64,000 nucleotides of DNA from Corynebacterium coyleae (GCF_030408635.1 NZ_CP047198.1:620001-684000), one strand, 5' to 3'. Shown: positions 43,109 through 52,736, numbered from the stretch's first letter. Notes: generated from the letters alone by a model not told the origin. A program made the numbers and translations.

Positions 43109-44739
43109 GACTGTAGGGGTCCTTTCTTCGTGAGGTTTTCCATACTGAACTGGGCAGACCCACCCAGATATGCGCCGCGGGTATCGCGTGCGTGTTCCAC
43201 CGGTGGTGTTTCAGGCGCTGTTGTGGCTGGCAAATCATGGCCTGTCGGGCGGGTTGATTGGTCTTTGCGTACCGCGGCCATCATGTTTTTCACCGCGGTA
43301 TACGACACTGCTCTCCTGGTGCCATCAGGTGCGATCAGGCGTGCACAGGCTTGTTCTAAAATCACTTTGTTGGCGTGTTTGCCCATATTCAGTACGTTTC
43401 GGCACGACTGAAATGCCTGGGCAGGGATTGCCTTTGCGCTGATGAGTTCTTCGATGACTGTCCGGGTTGCTGGCCCGATCTTGGCTGCTTCACGGTAGAA
43501 GTAGTCACTGGTCCACAACCCTGTGGTATCAGCCATGTTGGCAGGAATATGATCCACATCGGTGACATAGATTCCCCGGGCTTGGGCAAGCCGGTGGGTT
43601 GCAACACGCTGCCCGGCATCAAAGACGGTTACTTCATTGCCAGTGATACGTACATCGACAGTCCGGCCGACGAGCTGGTAAGGCACCGAATAACGTGCTG
43701 TGTTGACGGTGATGTGGAAGTTGGGGGCGACTTTCGCACGTTTCCATTCGGTATGCTGCCACGGTGTTGTGGGAAGTTCGCCGAGTACATCGCGTTCAAA
43801 CTCGTCAAAGAGCATCCTTCTGCTGGTGTTGATGCCGCGAAACGGTACCGCGTCATTGATGCTGTCAACCAGGCTGCGGATGCGCGCATTGAGTTCATCG
43901 AGCCCAATACATTGATGTCCGTGGAGGGTGTGGATGACTTTTTGGGTGATGATCTTGACTGCTGCTTCTACATTCGCCTTATCCTTTGGACGCCGAGCAC
44001 GAGCAGGCAGCGCGGCAGTGTTGTAGTGCTCAAGGAATTCCTCGTAGGTGGAATTGACCTGCCGGTTGCGGTCAGCAGCACTAATTGCGTGGGATGCTGT
44101 CGAAGCATTGTCCGGCACGATGACTTCAGCAACCCCGCCGAAGTATTCAAATGCTTGGATATGCGCCCACAGCCACGCTTGTTGCCGCTGGTTCGGGCAA
44201 GCACAGGCAAACAACATGCCGGAATACGGCAGTGACGCCACGAAAATGCTGACTTTTGCACCCCGAGCATCAGTTGGGTCGAACAGGCGCATTGCGGTGC
44301 CAGCCCAGTCGACTTGCATGGTGTGTCCCGGGGCATGGGTAATGCGTGCGGTAAGTCCTGTGGCATCGACGTGTTCAGCAACAAGCTGGCGGAAACGCTC
44401 GTAGCTGTAGTAACGCTGGGACGGGTGGGCTGGTTGGGTGGTGTAGCGGCCCCACAAGACTTGGAGAGTGACTTTGTTGCGGCCGGTACGTGCTTTGGCC
44501 ACTGCGTCAAAGTCGATGGGTACGAAGTCGCCTTGGGCACCACTTCGGCCATCGACAAACCATGTGGCCATTTCTTCGTCGGTGATACCGGCGAGTTGTT
44601 CACCGGTTGTGATCTGGTGTGCCGCCATTGTGTGGCGGGCTTTTTGAACTGTGGTGTGTGAGCATCGCACAGTCGAGCAGATTTGGCGGACGGACCAGCC
44701 TTGTAAGACAAGGTCCATCACAGCCCGGTAATCAGTCAC
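43105..44739 (-). CDS. istA: IstA transposase of inner IS21
   Basis: 544 aa. An N-terminal HTH (LQGWSVRQICSTVRCSHTTV) is followed by a DDE integrase core: TMQVDWAGTAMRLFDPTDAR (first Asp), EVIVPDNASTASHAI (second Asp) and DKANVEAAVKIITQKV (Glu). The C-terminal beta domain (YSVPYQLVGRTVDVRITGNE) is typical. It cooperates with IstB for cut-and-paste of the element. Start at ATG 44739. Confidence 0.9.
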   Translation of the reverse strand: MTDYRAVMDLVLQGWSVRQICSTVRCSHTTVQKARHTMAAHQITTGEQLAGITDEEMATWFVDGRSGAQGDFVPIDFDAVAKARTGRNKVTLQVLWGRYTTQPAHPSQRYYSYERFRQLVAEHVDATGLTARITHAPGHTMQVDWAGTAMRLFDPTDARGAKVSIFVASLPYSGMLFACACPNQRQQAWLWAHIQAFEYFGGVAEVIVPDNASTASHAISAADRNRQVNSTYEEFLEHYNTAALPARARRPKDKANVEAAVKIITQKVIHTLHGHQCIGLDELNARIRSLVDSINDAVPFRGINTSRRMLFDEFERDVLGELPTTPWQHTEWKRAKVAPNFHITVNTARYSVPYQLVGRTVDVRITGNEVTVFDAGQRVATHRLAQARGIYVTDVDHIPANMADTTGLWTSDYFYREAAKIGPATRTVIEELISAKAIPAQAFQSCRNVLNMGKHANKVILEQACARLIAPDGTRRAVSYTAVKNMMAAVRKDQSTRPTGHDLPATTAPETPPVEHARDTRGAYLGGSAQFSMENLTKKGPLQS

Positions 44740-46109
44740 GATCGGACTCCTCTGATGATGCCGCGTGTCCTTTTGCCACGCGGTCAGAAGAATCTTCTCC
44801 CAAAGCGTTACCCGATACTCACCATTGCGTTACCCGATACTCACCACGGTGTTACTGGATACCCCCGCGCAACAGAAGTCGTCACCCATGAGCCGGGGCA
44901 AGAGCTTTACGTCGACTGGGCTGGCGACAAAGTGCCGGTGGTGGATCAGGCCAGTGGTGATACCGCATTCAAGGCGTCGCTGTTTGTCGCGGTATGCCCG
45001 TACTCAGGGCTGATGTACGTCACTGCTGCTGCGAATGAGAAGATGCCGGCTTGGATTGCATGCCACGTCAAAGCGTTGAACTATCTTGGCAAATTACCGG
45101 CGGTCATCGTGCCGGATAATGCCTCTACGGCGACCTACCGGCCGAGGAAGCATTCAGGCTACCGGATGGTCACTGACCGCTACGCAGCGTTTGCCGACTA
45201 CTACGGGGTCACGATTGTGCCGACAAGACCTGGCAGGCCACGCGACAAAGCGGCAGTAGAACGTGCTGTGAAAATCGCCTACACCAAAATACTCGGGTAT
45301 TTCAGCGACGAGGTCTTCTACAATCTCGATGAACTCAATGAGGCAATCGCTGACCGGCTTGCCGATATCAACAGCGCAATGACACGGGCTGATGGCACAA
45401 CACGGCGCATGCGCTTTGAGCAAGAAGAAGCACCAGTGATGCGCGATCTGCCGCCGACACCGTTTACGGAAGTGTCATACAAGCGGCTCAAAGTCGACCG
45501 TAATTGGCACATCACCTGTGACTACCAGTACTATTCTGTGCCATTTCAGCTGGTAGGAGAGGCAGTGACGGTCAGGCTCACCCCGCAACTGGTGAGCATC
45601 TTCAACGGTGATCAACTAGTTGCTGAACACACACGCCTTCACGGATTCAAATACCGGTACTCCACTGATCCCAACCATGGGCCAAGCAGCGATGACGAAG
45701 GCCACAAGGCGCTCACCCGCGACGAACTCTTGGCTTGGGCCTCGTCGTTCGGTTCTGCAACGCACACAGTCATAGCGATGATCCTCGATCGTAATAGTGC
45801 CGCCGTACCCCGCGGACTTCTTCAAGCTCGCAACGTGCTGGCCAACCTGGGCAAAAAGCACAGCAAAGCCACCCTCGAGCCGGCGTGCCAGCAGGTCTTA
45901 GAAAAGAAGCTGGCTCCAACTATGGCTGTGATCAAGCGCATCCAGACTGACATTGCGCACGCTCAGCAGCACCCTGCTGCACCAGGGCGAAAGACACAGC
46001 CCGCGACGAAGAACCAACAACGCCCAAGCGCCCCGCTTACCAGCGACGCAGCTGACGCCGTCTTCATCCGGCCTGCTGACCACTACGAAAACTAGAAGGA
46101 GCGTGAACC

Positions 46110-46868
46110 ATGAGCAACATCAATGACGAAACAGTACGGGCAAAAATGCGAAAGCTTCGCGTATCGACCTTCGCTGATGTCTTCTACGAGATTGTCAACG
46201 ACGAGGCCTACGCGGATGCGCTACCAGAGGACATCTTCCTCGCAGCAGTCGAAGAGGCCTACACACAACGGCAACAACGCAACATCGCCAAAGCCATCAC
46301 CCAGGCACAATTCCGATACCCGGACGCGAGCCTTGCTGAAGTCACCCGAGCAGAACAACGCGGCATCAACATGCGCCAACTGAAACGAATCGCGGCGACC
46401 AACTGGCGGGAAAACCCGACCAACATTCACATCCTCGCACCGACCGGAACAGGGAAAACATACATAGTCTGCGCCATCGGCGTCGCCGCATGCCAAGCCG
46501 GATACTCCGTGGCCTACTACCGGCTAGACCAACTCGTAGACATGTTGGCGGTCTTCTCACCGACTGACCAAAACTACCTCGATAAGATGCGGAAACTGAT
46601 CAATGTCGATGTCCTTATCATCGACGATTTTATGACCATGAGCATCAACCAGCGCGGGCAAGAAGACCTGAGCAAGATCATATTCGACCGCGACGGTCGA
46701 CTCCCAACACTGATCTCCTCCCAATCGGCCGCCGCCTATTGGGTCGAAGCCCTCCCCGACAGAGTCGGAGCCGATTCACTCGTTAGCCGCCTCAACAACG
46801 GCCACCGAATCCGCATCGGAGACTTCGACATGCGCAAGGCCACCGCCCCAATAGAACCGGACGAATAA
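46110..46868 (+). CDS. istB: IstB ATPase of outer IS21
   Basis: 252 aa, 14 nt after the istA stop, ribosome-binding site AAGGAG. Walker A is [14 protein letters not shown], Walker [11 protein letters not shown], and [20 protein letters not shown] aligns with the family's sensor region. Its partner istA is broken, so the protein is an orphan unless supplied in trans. Confidence 0.9.
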   Translation: MSNINDETVRAKMRKLRVSTFADVFYEIVNDEAYADALPEDIFLAAVEEAYTQRQQRNIAKAITQAQFRYPDASLAEVTRAEQRGINMRQLKRIAATNWRENPTNIHILAPTGTGKTYIVCAIGVAACQAGYSVAYYRLDQLVDMLAVFSPTDQNYLDKMRKLINVDVLIIDDFMTMSINQRGQEDLSKIIFDRDGRLPTLISSQSAAAYWVEALPDRVGADSLVSRLNNGHRIRIGDFDMRKATAPIEPDE

Positions 46869-47883
46869 GACAAACAGCCGGGCCGACTCCGTCGGCCCGG
46901 CCCCGGTACCAACTACCCGGAACACAGCAGTACCGGGTCTCCGGAACACCGGTACCAAAAACCCGCATCTGACATTCGGCTCGGTATGAAGTTGGGGGTT
47001 TGGTTAGGCGGTTAGTTGGTGGTGGTCGCCATGATCACCTCCTGTTTGGTGCATGAGGCGTTTGGTGTGTTCGAGTGCAGATAGTGACATGTAGCGTTTT
47101 TGTTGGATCCAATCGTCGTGCTGTTCAGCGAGGACCGCGCCGACAAGCCGGATGATGGATTCGCGGTTCGGGAAGATGCCAACGACGTCGGTGCGCCGGC
47201 GGATCTCCCGGTTGAGCCGTTCAGTGGGGTTGTTCGACCACACCTTTGTCCAGACTGGTTTCGGTGCTGCGGTAAACGCCAGCACCTCATCGAGTGATTC
47301 CTCCAAATAGGCTGCAACCTCGGGAAACTTCGGTTCCAACAAGTCAACAACTTCACGGGCTTGCGCCCAGGTTGATTCCTCATCCGGTTGTTGGAAGATC
47401 GTCTGGAACATCGCAGAGACCATCGGCCACTGCATTTTGGGGACTTTCTCGTAGAGGTTTTTGGCAAAGTGGGTGCGGCACCGCTGCCAGGAGGCATCGG
47501 GCAGCACTTCGGAAATGGCATGCTGGATGCCTTCGTGGGCATCACTGGTGACAAGGAAGACACCACGAAGTCCGCGGGCTTTGAGGTCTTGGAAGAAGCC
47601 TTTCCACGATGCGTTGGATTCCGCAGTGGCGACGTGCATGCCGAGCATTTCCCGGTAGCCATCGGCGTTGACACCGGTGGCAAGCAGCACTGAGCATTTG
47701 ACCACCCGGCCGCCTTCGCGCACTTTGATCGTCAGTGCGTCGCAGGACAGGTAGGCGTACCCGCCGGGGTCCAGGGGGCGATTTCTGAAGTCTGCGACCA
47801 TCTCGTCGAGTTCTTCCGACATGCGTATGGGGTGTCATGATTCCGGTGGACGGTGAAACCCACCGATCTGGAAGGATTAAATC

Positions 47884-48192
47884 ATGCCACGTAAGTATTC
47901 GGATCAGTTTCGTCAGCAGTGCATTGATGAGGTGTTGATGTTCGGCAAGACTCGTGGTGCCGTGGCCCAGGAGTACGGGGTGTCGTCCTCGTCGTTGGGA
48001 CGCTGGGTGGCCAAAGCCGAAGGCACCTTGGGCACTGGTTCCGGCAGCCACATGCGCGCTGCTGATGCCGCGTCGCAGGACCCGGCAGAGATGGCAAAGC
48101 GGATCAAAGAGCTCGAGCGTGAAAACGAGTTTTTAAAAAAAGCGGCCGCCTTCTTCGCCACGGAGCACACCACGAGGACCTCTTCGCGGTAA
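47884..48192 (+). CDS. IS3-family OrfA (HTH/leucine-zipper protein)
   Basis: 102 aa. The helix-turn-helix (KTRGAVAQEYGVSSSSLGRW) is followed by a leucine-zipper-like helix (AKRIKELERENEFLKKAAAF). At 48135-48142 the sequence T5-A7-G provides an A AAA AAG slippery run. A -1 shift there opens the orfB frame, as in other IS3 elements making an OrfAB fusion transposase. Confidence 0.88.
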   Translation: MPRKYSDQFRQQCIDEVLMFGKTRGAVAQEYGVSSSSLGRWVAKAEGTLGTGSGSHMRAADAASQDPAEMAKRIKELERENEFLKKAAAFFATEHTTRTSSR

Positions 48193-48236
48193 TTGCCCAC
48201 TTCCACGAAGAAGGCAACCCCTGCCCCCGCTACCCA

Positions 48237-49100
48237 GTGTCAATGATGTGCCGTGTGTTGGAAGTATCCAGCTCCGGCTATTACGCCTGGCGCAAGCGTA
48301 GAGATACTCCGCCGGCCGGTGGCACACCGCGGGCGAAACGCGCGGCGATTACCGATCTGGTTATCGAGATCTTCAACGAGCACAACGGTTTTGCCGGGGC
48401 GCGCACTATCTACCGGCAGCTTCAGGCCCAAAACGTTGCAACCACGCTGTATGCGGTGCGAAAGATCATGGCTGACAACACGCTGCACACCAAGTACCGT
48501 CGCGCGTTTAAACGCACCACGATCCAAGACCCGCAGGCGAGCGCACGTGCTGATCTGCTTCGGCGCCGTTTCTACCCCGCGATGCCGACAACCTATCTGT
48601 GCGGCGACATCACCTACCTGCGCACCGCGCAGGGGTGGATGTATCTGGCCGTCGTGATCGATCTGAGCACACGGATGGTTGTCGGGTGGCAGATCGCAGA
48701 CCGGATGAGTGCGCAACTTGTCGTCGACGCGCTGACCATGGCGCACGCGGCCGGTTTCGTCGCGGGCAACGCGGTGTTTCACTCCGACCGCGGCTCGCAG
48801 TACACCTCGAAGCAGTTCGCGCAAACAGCCAAGAAACTCGATGTGCGTTTAAGCACCGGCGCGGTCGGTGTGTGCTGGGACAACGCGGTTGCGGAGTCGA
48901 TGTTTTCCACGTTGAAGCTGCATCTGCTGTACGAAAAGAAGCAGTTCGCGTCGAAGTTCGACGCCCGCTACGAAGTCGGACACTGGATCGAGGCGTACTA
49001 CAACCGCCGCCGCATCCACTCCACCACCGGGCTGATCCCCGCCGAAGCAATGCGCCAATTCAAAACCCGCTGCGCCGACACACACGCCGCCGCAGCCTAA
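48237..49100 (+). CDS. IS3-family OrfB (integrase catalytic domain)
   Basis: 287 aa counted from ATG 48237, though the real product is probably the frameshifted OrfAB. The rve core has the DDE triad: LCGDITYLRTAQGWMYLAVV, FHSDRGSQYTS and DNAVAESMFSTLK. It follows an N-terminal HTH_21-like stretch (NGFAGARTIYRQL). The frame is open upstream to the slippery site at 48135-48142. Confidence 0.9.
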   Translation: MSMMCRVLEVSSSGYYAWRKRRDTPPAGGTPRAKRAAITDLVIEIFNEHNGFAGARTIYRQLQAQNVATTLYAVRKIMADNTLHTKYRRAFKRTTIQDPQASARADLLRRRFYPAMPTTYLCGDITYLRTAQGWMYLAVVIDLSTRMVVGWQIADRMSAQLVVDALTMAHAAGFVAGNAVFHSDRGSQYTSKQFAQTAKKLDVRLSTGAVGVCWDNAVAESMFSTLKLHLLYEKKQFASKFDARYEVGHWIEAYYNRRRIHSTTGLIPAEAMRQFKTRCADTHAAAA

Positions 49101-49691
49101 CCCCCACAACCAAACACAACGGGTTTACCCGTCCACAAAATTTGACACAGCCCAGTAAGCCTTGCGATTTCGACAGGTTGGAAATGCCAAGGGTTGCCAC
49201 CAGATCGTTCATCCTGCGGGTGGAAACCCCTTTGAGGTAGCAGGTGGCGATCACAGTCGATAGTGCCCGTTCTGCTCGTGAGCGTCGCTCTAACAGCCAT
49301 TCTGGGAAGAACGCTCCGTGGCGCAGCTTCGGCACTGCTACGTCGATCGTGCCGACACGGGTGTCAAGGTCGCGGTGGCGATACCCGTTGCGGTGGTTGA
49401 CCCGCTCGGTGGAGGCGACCCCGTATTCGGCGCCGCAGACGGTGTCGGCCTGGGCGGAGAGGATTTGGTTGATAAACCCTTGCAGCATCTGGCGCATCAA
49501 ATCCGGAGAGGCTTGAGCGAGCAGATCATCCAGATAGGTTGTTGGGTCGATAGAATGCGGATCAGCGGTCATCGTCATGTTCCTTTCGGTGAGATGTGGT
49601 AGTTGAGTCGAAAGGTTACTGACGATGGCCGCCCCTGCATTTTCCAGGGCCCACCATCAGCAAGCGTTACACCACACTAAGGGACGCAACC

Positions 49692-50450
49692 TTCGTATCT
49701 TCAAGCGCTTTTCTCGGCGATGTAGAAATCGTGTTCCAGTCCGACAACCGTGACCTAACCGCTGTTGACCTCGTGGAGGGACTTTCCAATGTGTTTGAGT
49801 CCGTGGCAAGGTACTTGGAAACGGTTCAAGTAGCGTATCGAGGTACCACCGAGTTCTACCCGAGGCGGTTAAGTGAAGTTCTGAGGGACAAGAAACTTCA
49901 GATTTCGGAGGTCATTGAGGGCGGTTTCGGAGACAGCCAGACCCGTGATCAAAGTAAAGATCATTACGTGGATCTGGACCGTGCGGAGTGGTACGTGTTT
50001 AATGACAACTTCGGTACCAGTGAAGAAAAGGCGTTCGTCAAGTATTTCGCATCAGTGGTTGAGGATCTTAAACAAGACTATGACGAGGTCTATCTGATTC
50101 GAAACGAACGTCTCGCTCCGCTCGCAATCTACTCTTTTGAGACCGGTGAACGGTTCGAACCAGATTTCCTACTGCTACTACGTAAAGACGGCGACGTCGT
50201 TTCGCAACAGCAGATCTATATCGAACCTAAAGGCGAACACTTACTGGAAACAGATCAGTGGAAGGAAGATTTCCTGCTTTCACTTGATGCCAACGCTATT
50301 CCTCACAAGGTCTACGTAGACAACACCGACTACCGGATCATTGGTCTTCCGTTCTTCAACGAGGAGAACGGAATGAGTGAGTTTAGTACGGCATTTTCCA
50401 GTGCCGTTGATCCAAACCGAAGCTCACAAATCCCCGAGGTAGGCGATTAA
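49692..50450 (+). pseudogene. Type III restriction enzyme Res, C-terminal fragment
   Basis: Open from the IS256 boundary (FVSSSAFLGDVEIVFQSDNR) to TAA 50450. The fragment is about 252 codons, against roughly 850-1000 aa for a whole Res subunit. It contains the C-terminal nuclease: GERFEPDFLLLLRKDG with the catalytic Asp, then QIYIEPKGEHLLETDQWKED with the ExK. The helicase part and any mod gene are absent from the window. IS256 copy 2 removed the 5' part. Confidence 0.75.
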
Positions 50451-50452
50451 CC

Positions 50453-51025
50453 ATGTTTATCGGTTACGCGCGCGTTTCGACCTCCAAGCAGGGACAGTCG
50501 CTCGACACCCAGCGTGAGGCGCTCATCGACGCTGGCTGCGACGCTGCGCACATCTACACCGACACCATCAGCGGCACGAACTGGCAGCGGCCTGGTCTGG
50601 ACGCAGCGCTGGCCTATATGCGGCCCAACGATACGCTCGTCGTGACCCGGCTCGACAGGCTCGGCCGCAGCCTCGCAGATACCGTGAACACCATCGCCGA
50701 CCTGGCGGAGCGCGACATCAACGTCAAGGTGTTGGAGCCAGCGCTGGACACGTCGAAGCCCACCGACAAAGTGGTTATCAACGTCATGGCCAGCTTGGCT
50801 GAGTGGGAGCGTGACCTGCTTGTTCAGCGCACCCGTGAAGGCGTGGCTCACGCCCGTGCGCAGGGCAGGGTAGCCGGGCCGAAGCCCAAGCTCAGCGACG
50901 AACAGGCACAAGTCGCAAAAGAACTCATCGATGGCGGTAAGTCCGTGAGTGCAGTGGCGAGGACGTTCAACGTGTCCAGGCCAACGATTTACCGCGCTAT
51001 TGAGCGTATCGAAGCAGACGCTTAA
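50453..51025 (+). CDS. Serine recombinase (resolvase/invertase family)
   Basis: 190 aa, small serine recombinase. GYARVSTSKQGQSLDTQRE holds the nucleophilic Ser, followed by TRLDRLGRSLADT (conserved Arg residues) and a C-terminal HTH_7 (KSVSAVARTFNVSRPTIYRA). It starts 2 nt after the res fragment and was probably the last gene of that restriction cluster, where such recombinases are often carried. It may act on inverted or direct repeats nearby; no res or gix site is recognised. Confidence 0.88.
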   Translation: MFIGYARVSTSKQGQSLDTQREALIDAGCDAAHIYTDTISGTNWQRPGLDAALAYMRPNDTLVVTRLDRLGRSLADTVNTIADLAERDINVKVLEPALDTSKPTDKVVINVMASLAEWERDLLVQRTREGVAHARAQGRVAGPKPKLSDEQAQVAKELIDGGKSVSAVARTFNVSRPTIYRAIERIEADA

Positions 51026-51194
51026 GCACAGGCTGCGCCGCTAGTGCTTGTGTCCTGCAAGCAAGCACCAGGTGAGCACTAGCGACGCACTGAGCACGCT
51101 GGGGTGCTGCAGGGCGGTGGTAACACCGCCCGGCAGAGCCGGGACCAAATACGGGACTGACCTTACACATCCCGTATTTGGCAAGGAGTGTTTC

Positions 51195-52214
51195 ATGTCC
51201 AACTATTCGCAGACACTTACCTCTCACGGCGAGATTCTCGCAAACATCCCCGGCATCCTGGGCTTCTACCCGCAGGACTCGCTGGTGTTCGCGTTTTTCA
51301 AACAAGACAGCGACACGCACAGCCTGAGCCTCGGGCCACTTGCCCGGCTTGATCTCGACGGAGCGATCCAACAGCTCACCGAGGATCGTGAGAAGTTCGC
51401 AGCATGGACTGAGACGCTGGATCTCGACGCTGTTGCGGCGTACGTCATCACCGACGACATGGTTGAAGCAGATGCAGCGGCGCACTTCCTCTGTAGCGAG
51501 GATTCCCCGCTGCGCAGTGAGGTACTGGCGGTCATTCAAACGTCAGAAATCACCGCTGGTACTGCCTGGTGTGCGATGTACTTGCACCCAAACTCATGTG
51601 AGCCACAGGCGGGCAGAATCAGCAACATCCACGCCTCAGCAGCGCTACAGCAGTTGCTTGAGCAGACCGGCGATCTCCCAGCGCTCTCGCGTGAAGAGAT
51701 TGAGAACAGGCTGAACAGCACCGAGCACGACATCGACGCCGCAGAGCATGAAGACATCATCGAAGACGCGCTGGCGTATGTTCCACCCATCTTCCGAGAC
51801 GTACTGCAGCGTGAGTACGAGCAGGCAGCGGCGGGGATGACGCAGCCGAGTGCGCGTGCTATCCGATCTGCGCTGAAGTGCTTCACGACACCGCGCTTGC
51901 GTGATCCATTGCTTGCTGCGCTGCTTGAGGAGCCACAAGCAGGTCTCAAGTTCGCTGAGCAGGTGATGCGCGCTGTACCGGCTCACTGGCCTGGGATGAG
52001 GGCACAGCTTACGGCCACTGTCGCCGTGCTGGCCCAGGCAACCGGCCAGACGGGTCTGGCTGGCGTTGCCGCACACAGGGCCACCGAGATCAGCAGCAAA
52101 GAGACGTTCCCGTCGCTGGTGGCGAAGTTAATCGACATTGGCGAGGGCAGTCGTCTCGCAGAAGTGGTTCACGAGGGCGGTGCTCAGGCTCGCGTGCAGT
52201 TGTTCGAAAACTAG
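51195..52214 (+). CDS. DUF4192 domain protein
   Basis: 339 aa from ATG 51195 behind AAGGAG. The start ILANIPGILGFYPQDSLVFA matches the actinobacterial DUF4192 family, which usually opens with a phrase of this kind. The remainder is helical, with Ala-rich segments at the C-terminus. No catalytic signature. The family is common on actinobacterial genomes and mobile regions, function unknown. A terminator follows. Confidence 0.78.
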   Translation: MSNYSQTLTSHGEILANIPGILGFYPQDSLVFAFFKQDSDTHSLSLGPLARLDLDGAIQQLTEDREKFAAWTETLDLDAVAAYVITDDMVEADAAAHFLCSEDSPLRSEVLAVIQTSEITAGTAWCAMYLHPNSCEPQAGRISNIHASAALQQLLEQTGDLPALSREEIENRLNSTEHDIDAAEHEDIIEDALAYVPPIFRDVLQREYEQAAAGMTQPSARAIRSALKCFTTPRLRDPLLAALLEEPQAGLKFAEQVMRAVPAHWPGMRAQLTATVAVLAQATGQTGLAGVAAHRATEISSKETFPSLVAKLIDIGEGSRLAEVVHEGGAQARVQLFEN

Positions 52215-52222
52215 TACTTCAC

Positions 52223-52262
52223 ACCCCGTTGCAGCAGTTGCTGTAGCGGGGTTTTTCTTTTC
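52223..52262 (+). terminator. Terminator after DUF4192 gene
   Basis: ACCCCG (52223-52228) pairs with CGGGGT (52247-52252) around an inner CAGCA/GCTG stem, followed by TTTTCTTTT. Confidence 0.8.
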
Positions 52263-52422
52263 TACCCACGCCGTGACCAGGGAAGAAGGAAATCTCCACC
52301 GAGCAGGGGAGAGGTCTCTAGACAGCAGAGCTGTCTCAAAGAACGGATTGAGAATCAATCCACGACACGGAGTGAAGTGTCCCAGGTTTTGTTCCGTTTG
52401 AGTAGATGGGAAAATCTGGAAT

Positions 52423-52736
52423 ATGCCAAGGAAATTTGACCAGGATGCGAAGGACCGTGTGGTCCGTCTCGTGGAAGATCGCATCTTGGCGGAAAATATG
52501 TCGATGCAAGCCGCGTGCCAGGCAGTAGCTCCAAAGCTGGGGGTTTCATGGCACACGGCTCGCCAATGGACCCAGCAGGCCCGCCGTGCGGGAAACATCC
52601 CAGAACCTGTGCCTGAAGATTTGGCTGCCGAAAACGCGAGGCTACGTCGTGAAAATCAAGAGCTACGCGACACTAACGAGCTGCTGAAGGCTGCCTCGGC
52701 TTTTTTCGCGTCGGAACTCGACCCGAAACGTCGGAA

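Larger units (their letters stand above)
42241..44874 (-). mobile_element. IS21-family element (inner), inserted in istA
   Basis: 2634 bp, ends TGTT...; both ends carry multiple copies of GTGAGTATC-NN-GTAAC as long terminal repeats. The target duplication is GAAGTC (42235-42240 and 44875-44880). It encodes intact istA and istB on the minus strand, opposite to the host element, so it is potentially active. It is a different IS21 subtype from the outer one, since the terminal repeats and proteins are not alike. Confidence 0.9.
41848..46095 (+). pseudogene. istA: istA transposase of outer IS21, interrupted
   Basis: GTG start at 41848 behind GGAAGGAG. The first part (41848-42240) has the N-terminal HTH (MCLDGASYAQITHALGCSRR). 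The second (44881-46095) has the DDE catalytic domain (ELYVDWAGDKVPVVD, VIVPDNASTATY, PRDKAAVERAVK) and C-terminal domain. Splicing out the inner element and one GAAGTC copy gives an uninterrupted frame of about 535 aa reading HDLVEVVTHEPGQELYVDW across the junction. The gene is broken only by that insertion. Confidence 0.88.
41693..46974 (+). mobile_element. IS21-family element (outer), inserted in IS256
   Basis: The ends are TGTCGATTCGGGGTAGTTGG...ACC and, inverted, TGTCAGATGCGGGTTTTTGG...ACC, with several internal GTAGTTGGTACC/GTACCGG repeats at both ends as in IS21. The target duplication is TTCGG (41688-41692 and 46975-46979). Removing the element and one TTCGG restores exactly the IS256 sequence seen in copy 1. 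Its istA is interrupted by a second IS21. A 10-bp GC hairpin after istB (46878-46900) may terminate transcription. Confidence 0.9.
47828..49154 (+). mobile_element. IS3-family element inserted in IS256 copy 2
   Basis: 1327 bp. The left end TGGGGTGTC... and the right end, inverted, TGGGCTGTGTC..., share the GTGGACGG and AAACCC blocks. A 3-bp target duplication GTA flanks it (47825-47827 and 49155-49157). It carries orfA and orfB, joined by a likely -1 frameshift. Both frames are intact, so the element could be active. Confidence 0.9.
47004..49578 (-). pseudogene. IS256 transposase copy 2, interrupted by IS3
   Basis: The N-terminal part runs from ATG 49578 to the IS3 boundary at 49155, ending NLSKSQG. 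The C-terminal part continues from 47824 (MSEELDEMV) to a stop at 47004. Excising the IS3 with one GTA restores the frame (SQGLRMSEEL, against SQVSRMSEEL in copy 1). Unlike copy 1 it has no frameshift at the WPMVSAMFQ site. It is inactive because of the insertion. Confidence 0.85.
41652..49691 (-). mobile_element. IS256-family element, copy 2, split by nested IS21 and IS3
   Basis: The ends match copy 1: GGTCAAGTCCCG at 41652 and, inverted, GGTTGCGTCCC ending at 49691. After removing the inserts (41693-46974 with one TTCGG, and 47828-49154 with one GTA) the remaining IS256 sequence is collinear with copy 1 in inverted orientation. It interrupts an Lrp/AsnC gene at the left and a type III res gene at the right. 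The flanks show no matching target duplication (left TTCTTTAT, right TTCGTATC). Confidence 0.85.

Noticed and set aside
48217-48240. Match to the tRNA-fMet 3' end (CCTGCCCCCGCTACC) as a possible attachment site
   Set aside because: The bases encode the normal GNPCPRYPVS junction of IS3 OrfB and lie inside the element, so the 15-base match is coincidental.
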